Source of the DNA: Rachicladosporium sp. CCFEE 5018
Taxonomy: Eukaryota; Ascomycota; Dothideomycetes; Cladosporiales; Cladosporiaceae
Assembly (NCBI GenBank): GCA_002077045.2
Contig: KZ111140.1
Location: 2,271,732 to 2,335,731 of the forward strand
DNA length: 64,000 bases
Direction: 5' to 3'
This document shows positions 43,917 to 52,475 of this stretch, in pieces. Position 1 is the first letter of the stretch. Each line of letters opens with the position of its first letter. Below the pieces are notes generated by a model, which had not been told where the DNA came from, made no database searches, and was given only the letters and a program-made list of their open reading frames with translations. A program made the position numbers and the translations under genes.

Positions 43917-45129
43917 ATGTTCGCGCGCAATGCTTTGCGGACAGCATCGAAGGCTTCGATAGGCGTATCGACGCGCTCAGCCACCTTCTCCGCAGCAAAG
44001 GTAGATGCCATGAGCCAACACAGCATCGGCATCTCCAAGGCGCAGGGCATTGCACATGATGGCTTCATTTCAGGTACGCTGTAGCGCCTGCTGGACATGA
44101 ACAGACCATTGACTGATCACAGCATCACAGCTATCGGCAATACGCCACTCATACGGCTAAAGAAGCTCTCAGAAGAGACAGGCTGTGAAGTCCTAGGCAA
44201 AGCCGAGTTCCAGAACCCCTGGAGGGTCTGTCAAAGACCGAGCAGCGCTCTACGTCGTCAAAGATGCTGAGGAGAGAGGCTTGCTGAAGCCGGGCGGGAC
44301 TGTGGTCGAAGGTACAGCAGGCAATACTGGCATTGGACTTGCCCATGTCTGCAGATCAAAGGGCTATAAGTGTGTGATATACATGCCGAATACCCAATCG
44401 CAAGGCAAAATCGATCTTTTGCGATTGCTTGGAGCGGATGTACGACCTGTGCCTGCTGTTGCGTTCGAGAACCCAGAAAACTACAATCACCAGGCGAAGC
44501 GATATGCCGATACATTAGACAATGCCGTGTGGACGAATCAATTCGACAATACTGCAAACCGACAAGCGCATATTGAGACCACTGGACCAGAGATCTGGGC
44601 ACAGACTGGAGGCAAGATCGACGCTTTCACTTGTGCATCAGGCACTGCAGGCACAATCGCAGGCGTAACAAGGTACCTGAAGACGGTCTCCGAAGGTCGC
44701 GTTCAATGCTGGCTGGCAGATCCACCGGGCTCTGTCCTGTTCACCTACGTCTCGTCTGGCGGCAAACTCGTCGAGCGGAAAGGCAGCTCAATCACGGAAG
44801 GTATCGGTCAAGGGCGGGTGACAGATAACCTGAAGCCCGACATCGACCTGCTGGACGGAGCCTTACACATTGAGGATGCCAAGAGTATCGAGATGGTGTA
44901 CCGGTGCCTCGATGAGGAGGGACTGTACCTCGGTGCGAGCAGCTGTCTGAATGTCGCTGCTGCGAGAGACCTCGCGCTCAAGCTCGGCCCTGGCAAGACC
45001 ATCGTGACAATTCTTTGCGATGGTGCATATCGGTATGCGGAGCGACTGTTCAGCAAGAAATGGCTGGCAGAGAAGGGCCTCACCGGAGCTGTGCCGGAGC
45101 ATCTACATAAGTACATAGTCCTGGACTAA
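43917..45129 (+). CDS. Cysteine synthase 2 (PLP fold-type II, mitochondrial-type), frameshifted
   Basis: Resembles fungal cysteine synthase 2 (S. pombe cys12, yeast Mcy1). Exons 43917-44073 and 44131-45129 (57 bp intron). The first 30 residues (MFARNALRTASKASIGVSTR) look like a mitochondrial presequence. AIGNTPLIRLKKL, the TAGNTGIGLA phosphate-binding loop and the CASGTAGTIAG motif are clear. The lysine motif should read FQNPGGSVKDRA, but the DNA reads AAC CCC TGG AGG GTC TGT, that is, one surplus T near 44220 shifts the frame exactly at the PLP-lysine motif. Without it the protein is 384 aa and otherwise intact. The cause is either an error or an inactivating mutation. It would make cysteine from O-acetylserine if functional. 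Confidence 0.88.
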
Positions 45130-45321
45130 AAGCTTCATAATACGGCCGCAGCGTTCAAATAGGTAATGTGAGTGTTTGTAATAAAGCCTAGCATCCACTG
45201 CCAGGCGTCGTCAGTACCAGGAGACGGAGCGGTGGCATAAGGATGTCTCCTTGAACGTCTAATCCATCGACCACATCCGCTCGTTCGTTTTCTCAGATAT
45301 CTTCATCTTACCAACCTAGCT

Positions 45322-46010
45322 ATGTCTGCAGCCCAGGCTACTCCTGAGAATCCTACCTTGCACAAACAAACCGGCCGCTTCACCCTCAACATCCCCATGC
45401 GGTCCCTCGTCGCAGGTACAATCAACCCTAGCCCGACGCCGCACGGATCGACCAACGGCCTGGTATGGGGCACCGGGGTCCTCCTACACGACGAATTTCC
45501 CATCTCGCACAAAGGCGAGCTCACCACTCTGACGATCTGCCACCCTCTGCACGCCGCAGACTGCGGCAGCATGGACGAGGCTGGCGTAAGAGAGCTTTCG
45601 CGCCAGCTGAAGTACTTGCACGAGCTTTGTGTCGATGACTCGCTATTGGAACGGGAGCCGAGAGCCGTCAGTATCGCGGTACTAGAGGCTTTGGTTCAAT
45701 CAGGCACTGGTGAAGATGCGGCGGATATCATGCAATCGGTCACATCAGCGCTCGGCCACGTGCGAGAAGTCGACACTTCCAATTTCCGGCTCGTACGACC
45801 TGTACAGATCAAGGGAGAGGAGGGGAAGTGGAGATCAGTCAACAGTACCAGACACAAGGGTGAAATTGATAACAGGACCATGATATGTTGGATCAGACGG
45901 TCGAGGAGACGCGGGAGGCTTTGATGAAGGCGATATTCGAGACGGGTGGGCCGGGGTATGAGCAGAATGTGGGTTCTGTGACAAGTCTGTCCACGCGGAG
46001 AGGGATTTAG
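45322..46010 (+). CDS. Conserved protein of unknown function
   Basis: ATG at 45322. The frame continues uninterrupted to 45924, but its last 25 residues (RRSRRRGRL) look like read-through. A better model splices 45838-45875 out (38 bp; donor GTCAAC is weak, acceptor ATAACAG good) so that exon 2 (45876-46010) encodes DHDMLDQTVEETREALMKA and ends at a TAG, total 216 aa. Another in-phase donor at CCT|GTACAG is possible. The protein has a beta-rich first half (GRFTLNIPMRSLVAGT, GVLLHDEFPISHKGELTTLTI) and a helical second half. I do not recognise the family; small size and position say nothing more. Confidence 0.5.
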
Positions 46011-46213
46011 ATGATATAGTCAAACTACTGGTGATCTGGCTGCGGATGTGAACATCAATGCACCTCTTATGCATGCCTCGGATTAACGTTACGCCGCCGT
46101 TCTTGCCTCAGACTGCAACACGCTCGAACTTTTGAAGCTGTGCCATTCTTGAACATTCTCTTCCTATATCTTCGACATTGGAGATTTACAGTACCTGTTG
46201 GCTCTTAGCGATC

Positions 46214-47140
46214 ATGGCGACTCCAGACAAGCCGGGGCCGAAGATGATGTCGTCCCGGCTCGCGACGATGAAGGTGAACCTCCACTTGGGTTTTCCACTG
46301 CAGGTAGATTCACAGCTGACTATCAATAGTTCATGCAACGCGCCAACGCATCTCCTCCCTCGACTCCTGGAACGCCCGACGAACCATCCGCCAAACGTCA
46401 GCGACTGTCGAATGGGTCAGCGAACACCAGCCCGGCATCGACGCCGACACATCAGGATCGAGCAGTGCAGGCGGCGCAAGCACGAGAGGAGCAGATCAGG
46501 CAAGCGGTTCTCGAGCGCGAGGGCACGGCGAAGGGAGATACGAGATGGTACCTGAGCGTACAGCAGTCCGCGACGCCAGCGGTGGACTCGCCTCTACGGA
46601 TCGTGTCTGCTGGCTACTCTGCACTCGATGCCGGCTCTGCGCGCAAAGCAGAAGACGAGGAAGAAGATACTGCAGCACAGCCGAAGATAATGGCTGGGCG
46701 TATGAATTTCGGCTTCAGTCGGAAACCTGTGGTATGTACGGCGAACATCGAGTTACTGAGCACAGCTTACAGTTTTGCAGAAAGTAGATGATGAAGAGCT
46801 TTCATCAGCCTCGGAGTCGCACGGTGACGATGACGAGGACGATACAGACGATCCATCCGGTGCGAAGGCACTCATCCGTCAAGCACAACGCGAGGCGGGC
46901 GACAGAGCTCGCGCTGAACGCAAAGCGCAGAAGAAAGCAGACGCTGCCGAGTCTGCTCGACTAGCCGAGTTACGGCGAAATAAGGCGGTTGACTTGAATC
47001 GTGTCACGAGCATCTCGGGTACAGGCGCACCGTCATCAAAGTCGAACGCGGTAATGGAGTGCTTCAAGTGTGGTAAGAAGGGTCATGCGAAGCGTGACTG
47101 TCCGCAGCTACAGCAAAATGGGCGCAAGCGAAAGACATGA
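46214..47140 (+). CDS. Zinc-knuckle (CCHC) protein
   Basis: Exons 46214-46273, 46330-46731 and 46781-47140 (introns 56 and 49 bp) give 273 aa. Most of the protein is disordered: Ser/Pro/Thr-rich at 20-60, acidic around 140-160 (DDDEDDTDD), then an Ala/Arg/Lys-rich helix (RAERKAQKKADAAESARLAELRR). A single CCHC knuckle sits near the C-terminus, CFKCGKKGHAKRDCP, followed by a basic end NGRKRKT. Such single-knuckle basic proteins usually bind RNA in the nucleus; similarity to ZCCHC10-type proteins is possible. Exon junctions all preserve frame. Confidence 0.78.
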
Positions 47141-47980
47141 GTATCGAGACCATTGGTATTGATCATCGTTGCTCGCTTGGGAAGCAGCATGCCACACCTG
47201 ATCAGACGCTCGAAGGTAGCACTTCGGACCGCAGCGCTGAGTGAACCTAAGGTTGTCATTCAGTCGCTTGATTGTGCTGCGCAGGAGCTGGTCCTAGTGC
47301 GGCCCGTGGCTCTGTGCGAGAGCTCGCGCGAGCCCGACCAGCTGAACACACGAGTTTTGGCTGCAGTTGCACCTGCACGGCTCGCGAAGTCAGTGGCCGC
47401 TATTTCGGCCGGGAACTATTCGATTATCGCATTGCTGACCGGAGAGCACGAAACCTTTCCGGAAGTAACAGCCTGTTGTCTACTCGACCCGGACCGAGAT
47501 GACTCGGTACGCCGTCGCTGAGCTCAAGCGCTCGTAGTGCAGTAGCACCCTGCCTGCTCGTGGAGCCTGAGCTGTTCGTCCAGATATCTAGTGGGACGCC
47601 TGTTGTAGGTTCGAATGTATCTATTCTACCACCCTTCACTTCTCCATACTTATCAATATTGACCTTGGAGCGTCTTTGGGTCGTTCCTGCCCAATGTGCC
47701 TTCACTCGTACTTGACCTTCGGCTTGCAGCGGCACTCGGCACCCATCACTTTGGAGTCACAGGACAATTTTACATTATCGTCATATCCAATGTGCTGCTA
47801 CCCGTTCGCTGAGCTATGGCTTGAGGAACCTGAGCCACCACCGAGGCGAGTGAAGAGGAAGAAATCGAAGAAGCGACGTCCAAGTCATAATCACGTGGTA
47901 AGCGCTCCCTCCCCTTGCCGTGCATGTTATTGGACATCGTGGCCATCACTTCACTTCGACAAAACAACATTCACCACAAC
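47141..47980. other. Spacer, nothing recognised
   Basis: An 840 bp interval. A frame at 47153-47521 starts only with TTG and has no known content. A short homopurine patch near 47845-47880 (gcgagtgaagaggaagaaatcgaagaag) is the only compositional feature. Confidence 0.3.
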
Positions 47981-48737
47981 ATGTCCGACTCCGGATCCGA
48001 CCACGAACATTGGCCCGAGGACTTCGACATGCGCAACGAGCCAGCAGTCCCCGCCGATGGCTGCGATAGTCATAACGGCCTTCTTAGTCAAATCTACGTA
48101 CCTGCGGTCAAAGAGGCCATACCTCCGGCATCTCCTCGCTCACTGCACGCTGGACCACAGCTCGAGAACTCACTCACATACAAGCCCTACCAGTGTCACC
48201 CTTACACTTCGCCATACGCTGGGCAGTTCATGCTACCCCAAAGCGGGTACTATCAATATGTCCCAGCACCGGCAGCACCGGCGGCATCAGTAGCACCAGC
48301 GCTACCACCGCCACCGAACCCCATCACTTCAGTCCCCGCAATCAACAAAGGCGTGAGCTACACGTACCACCCAGCCGGCGCAACTGACGGACCTGCGGCG
48401 ATGGCTACCAACATCTGGCTTGGACGTTCCAAGGCGGAGGTCGAAGAAGACAACAAGAAGATCGCTGCCGCGGAGAAGGCATACGATAAGCGCACGGTGG
48501 TGCCTACTGGACTCGCTGACGATCAAATGTGCTGGGTGGTAGAGACTGACAAGAGTCACACGCTACGGTGAGCATATATAGCTGGCCGATTGCAGTACGC
48601 GCTAATTGTACCGCAGTCCCTTCGTCGCAATCAGAGACCTGAAGGGATCTTGGCACAAAGATCCTCGCTATGAGGACAGCTGGTTCTTCGTCATCGAGAA
48701 GGAGGAGAAGGCTGATAAGGAAGGCAAGAAGCCATGA
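47981..48737 (+). CDS. Conserved fungal protein of unknown function
   Basis: Exons 47981-48567 and 48617-48737 (49 bp intron, CG|GTGAGC) give 235 aa. The first 130 residues are disordered, acidic at the start and Pro/Ala-rich later (APAAPAASVAPALPPPPNP). The C-terminal 85 residues look folded: NIWLGRSKAEVEEDNKKIAAAE, then QMCWVVETD and after the intron RDLKGSWHKDPRYEDSWFFVIEK. I do not recognise a named domain. The start at 47981 has an AACATG context and begins MSDSGSDHEH; the frame upstream lacks plausible coding content. Confidence 0.6.
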
Positions 48738-49130
48738 AGGCTGCTCTGGTGGACTGGGCATTTCACAAGCACGGGGGGTTTGAATGAGAACTTCAGCATA
48801 AACACTGAGGGGTGAAGGGGGGTGGGAGGAGAGATTGGCCACGTGAAGGCGAAGTCTGAGGTTTCAACCTGGAGGCAAAGGCAGTATCTAGCTGCCTGAG
48901 CTAGCGAGCATGCAGCGTGGGTGCCGCGGTCATTGGGTGCCTCGATGCCACTTGTCCATGCGACTTGAGCCAGCAATGCTCAATGATGAGCTCGAACGAC
49001 GACCTTGAACAGAGATTGGCGTTTAATGAGCCTCGTGTCGCTGTTCATTTCAACATCTCTCATCTCTCCTTCCCTTCGAAGTCGATTCCACCCCACCTGA
49101 CGTCACTCACGATACCCCAAGCATCACGAA
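48738..49130. other. Intergenic, promoter of the YjbQ-family gene
   Basis: A 393 bp interval. The last 80 bp are pyrimidine-rich (ctcatctctccttcccttcg). Nothing else recognised. Confidence 0.3.
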
Positions 49131-49787
49131 ATGCCATTCGAGACGAGCACCCGAAACACGCTCATTTTCCTCGCAATCTTCATCCTCGCCTTCTTCCCCA
49201 GCGCCTTCCACATCCTCATCGCCCCGCTCTCCCTCCCCTTCGACCTTCTCTCCGCGCCGTTCACACCCGCGAAGCGGATCCTCCCCACCTGCGCCTGCTG
49301 TCCTCCAGCCGACTGCAACTCCTCGCCAGCATCCCAGACTCCGAGCACCATGTCGTGGTTCCAAAAGACCCTCCAACTCCCCTCAAAGTCGCGTGGCTCC
49401 TACCTAATCACCGATGAGATCACCAAACAACTACCCGAACTCAAGAACTATAAAGTCGGCATCCTCCATCTCTTCATCCAGCACACTTCATGCGGCCTGA
49501 GCCTGAATGAGAACTGCGATTCGGATGTACGGGCAGATATGTCCGATGCTCTGGACCGCCTCGCGCCGGAGGATCGGAAGGGAGAGTTGTATAGACATGC
49601 GGACGAAGGACTGGACGATATGCCGGCACATATCAAGAGTGTCTTGGTCGGTGCGAGCGTTACGGTACCAATCAGTAACGGGAGATTAGCGTTGGGAACT
49701 TGGCAAGGAATCTATCATATGGAGTTCAGGAGTAGTAAGCATTCGCGGAGAGTGGTGGCTACGATACAGGGAGAGAAGAACGCTTGA
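49131..49787 (+). CDS. YjbQ/UPF0047 family protein with N-terminal hydrophobic extension
   Basis: Single exon, 218 aa. Residues 74-218 form a complete UPF0047/YjbQ domain: MSWFQKTLQL start, the HTSCGLSLNEN motif with its conserved His and Cys/Ser, and the NGRLALGTWQGIYHMEFR end. Bacterial members (YjbQ) show thiamin-phosphate-synthase-like activity; eukaryotic function is unclear. What is odd is the 73-residue extension: a hydrophobic helix at about residues 10-33 (TLIFLAIFILAFFPSAFHIL), then a cysteine-rich CACCPPADC patch. The usual protein starts at the internal ATG (49350). Both starts are in frame, so two forms are possible: soluble, and membrane-anchored or secreted. Confidence 0.85.
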   Translation: MPFETSTRNTLIFLAIFILAFFPSAFHILIAPLSLPFDLLSAPFTPAKRILPTCACCPPADCNSSPASQTPSTMSWFQKTLQLPSKSRGSYLITDEITKQLPELKNYKVGILHLFIQHTSCGLSLNENCDSDVRADMSDALDRLAPEDRKGELYRHADEGLDDMPAHIKSVLVGASVTVPISNGRLALGTWQGIYHMEFRSSKHSRRVVATIQGEKNA

Positions 49788-50157
49788 TTGAAGGGTGACG
49801 TCAAGCTGTGAGTGGAAGGCCATGGGAGGTCCATCGAGGTGAAGCAAGTCACGAATGATGCAGTCAAGAGCAGCCTTCTACTACGAATGCGTTCTCTCAA
49901 AGGAACATGATTAACCAGCTACCGCGGCAGTGGCCTCAGGGGCGAAATGGCGTGTCACTTAGTAGCACTAGACATGGATCCTAGTACGTTGAGAGCTGCC
50001 GGAGTCGTGAGGAGTGAGTCTGGGTGATGCAAGGAAGCCGGGCTAGGCATGCGCCGAGGCTGAATCAGGCTTCGGAGAGAAGGCTCGAAAGTGGAATGAG
50101 TGCAGACTGGAAGCTCACTTCGTATGCATATGTACAATGTATTTGCAGAGCTAAGGG
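49788..50157. other. Convergent spacer
   Basis: A 370 bp interval between the 3' ends of the YjbQ-family gene and the complex I subunit gene. Nothing recognised. Confidence 0.3.
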
Positions 50158-50940
50158 CTACCTCTGCTCCAAGGGCTTGCCGGTGTTCGATTGATATGGC
50201 TCAGTAGATCCGGTCTTTGCGCCTCCCGAGATGAGATGGCTGGGCGGGAGAGCACCAGCGGCATTCGTGGGTTCTAGAGGGAAGGGAGTGGAAGGTAGAC
50301 TTTCGAGGTGCTTGCGGTGTCTGTTGTTGGCCTGGATACATGTCAGCCGTCTGCCTCAAAATGCCCTTCTTCTCAGCAGACTCACGTAAGGCACTCCGCA
50401 GTACGTGCACGACGCGATCTGCGGCTTGTCTGTGTTGATGAAGATCCTCGGGTGACCCAATGGTCCGCCTCCACCGTCACAAGAGACCACCTTGTTCTTC
50501 GTCCATCGTACTGGCTGCTGGTGAATGAGCTCCATTGCAGAGAGTGGTCGTGGCTGCGCGTGTTCGGAGTCAGTCCTACGCACTCGACACCATCGAATTC
50601 CATTCTTCAATCCTTCCGCACTCACCTGATCCTCCATAATCGTCTGCTCAAACCTCGGCCCCACCATCGCCCTCTCGCGTGGCTGCTGCGACCTTGACCA
50701 AACGCCTGACTTGTTCGGCGCCTGCATCACGCGCATCTTCTCGCCATCCTCCGGGTTCTCCTGTAGTGCTTTGTCGAAGCTCCCCTCGGAGGATGTAGGC
50801 ATGGCATTGGTGGTGCCAATTGGTGATCGGGGATGGCGGCCTTTGGGATCATTGGCTGGAATGGGGTTGTCGGTGGTAGTGCTGTAGGCGCAAAGGCCCT
50901 GGAAGCGCCGGGGCGCGAGCCTGATTGATCGGACGAGCAT
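50158..50940 (-). CDS. Mitochondrial complex I zinc-binding subunit (NDUFS6/13 kDa type)
   Basis: Accessory subunit of NADH:ubiquinone oxidoreductase, in the matrix arm. Exons 50940-50626, 50553-50386 and 50331-50158 (introns 72 and 54 bp) give 218 aa. An Arg-rich presequence (MLVRSIRLAPRRFQG) targets mitochondria. The hallmark zinc site is intact: VSCDGGGGPLGHPRIFIN, then ASCTYCGVPYANNRH (Cys, His, Cys, Cys). The middle part is disordered and the C-terminal extension of about 55 residues (HRKHLESLPSTPFPLEP onward) is longer than in mammals, as in other filamentous fungi. Junctions restore GVPY|ANNRH. Confidence 0.92.
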
Positions 50941-51109
50941 GGTGTGTGGGCTTGTGTTAGGTATTGCTGCATTGGACAAGTGAGGTCGAGGAAGCTGTCA
51001 CTCGACTGGGCAGTTCATGACTCTTGGCGCTTAGCTTACATAATGCGCATCTGCGAGACTACCTCCTGTTGGTGAGCATGCAGCCGTCGCCAAAACGATA
51101 GTACCTACA

Positions 51110-52110
51110 TTAAACCAGCACTTCTTCGCGCGTCGGTATAGCAACCATCGCACCCTTCCGCGCTACCGTCTTACTCGCCGCCATCGAGGCAAACGCCAGC
51201 ATCTCGTGATACTTGCCCTTCGCGCTTTCCAACTCTGCAAGCTTCGCAGCATACCCACCCAGAAACGTATCGCCAGCCGCAGTAGTATCGAATACTTGCG
51301 TCCGCACGGCATCGACGTGACCCTGCTCCCCACTTTGCGTGGCGAATAGTACGCCCTCGCCGCCTAACGTAATGATCACCACATCCCTCACGCCTTTGGA
51401 AAGGAATTGACGAAGTAATGGTGTCAACTCTGCCTGCGTTGACGCGCTGGGATTGTAAGATGCGCCTGCAAGTAGTCGTGCCTCAGTCTCATTCATGATC
51501 AAGGTGTCGATATCTCGGTATGCAGCGTCCGGGATCGCAATCGCCGGTGCTGGGTTGAATATGACATGTCTGCCCTGTTCTCGTGCTTGACGCATGTTGT
51601 GTAGCACCTACCTCGCATTAGCAATTCTTCGCCCGGAAGAGCACTTCTTGAACTCACAACTTGCAATGGAATCTCCAACTGGAACACGCAAATGCCAGCC
51701 GCCGCAGGCACCAAATCCCAGTCCTTCCCGTAGCTCTCCCCGAACGCGTGATTCGCCCCAGTTGCTAGCAAGATCCTGTTCTCTCCATTCGCCTCCTCCA
51801 CGATGATATTAGCAATACCAGTCTTCTGCCCCTCGGCTTTCCTCACACCACTCGCGTCGATGCCCTCCTTCTCTAAAGCGGCAATGTAGTCGGTCCCGAA
51901 GCTGTCGGTACCAACATTGCCTACCATGAAGACCTTCGTGTCGGGAGTCGCAAGTCGAGCACATGCTACGGCTTGATTGGCGCCTTTACCTCCAAGTCCA
52001 GTCTCGAAGGATGTGGCTGTGAGAGTTTCGCCGGCTTCAGGGATACGTGCAGTACGCGTGATGAAGTCGACATTGAGTGATCCGATGACAGCTATGGGTA
52101 ATGGAGTCAT
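51110..52110 (-). CDS. rbk1: Ribokinase (PfkB family)
   Basis: Phosphorylates ribose to ribose 5-phosphate in the cytosol. Exons 52110-51658 and 51607-51110 (50 bp intron, phase 0) give 316 aa, the usual length. PfkB signature 1 is GLGGKGANQAVACARL and signature 2 includes DTTAAGDTFLGGYAAKL, with the catalytic aspartate in AAGD. Substrate-binding elements GSLNVDF and NPAPA are present. The first ATG at 52110 (MTPLPIAVIGSLNVD) is right; the open frame upstream to 52164 has no useful content. It is divergent from nothing close; the next gene downstream on the left is the complex I subunit (-). Confidence 0.93.
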
Positions 52111-52475
52111 GATGAAAGTCACTGATGGGCAAGATAGTGACGAGCCGCAAATGGAGAAATCCAATTGAGAAGGAAACGCTCAGTACAGCACTATATCATG
52201 TCTGATCAAAGTGAGTTGCCGCTCACTTATGGGGTCAAAGTATGTACTCATAGAGCACATCGTGGTATGGGATCTCATTGCTTCGAAGTACGCAGACCCA
52301 GTACATACGTTTGCGACTTCAATCTACCTATAAGGTAGCTCCGCATTCAACAGACCGAGCACTTTCTTTGGAGCACCTTCCAGTGTACTCCTGACCACCA
52401 GTGTTCATCAATTGTCTCGCTGCGACACACTGTTTATTTCGTGCTTTCTACGCTAAGCCCAAGAACGTAATACGT
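52111..52475. other. Intergenic, 5' of ribokinase
   Basis: A 365 bp spacer between the ribokinase start and the 3' end of the next minus-strand gene. Nothing recognised. Confidence 0.3.

Noticed and set aside
47153..47521. 122-codon frame downstream of the zinc-knuckle gene
   Set aside because: Begins with TTG, no recognisable content, and probably just UTR and spacer.
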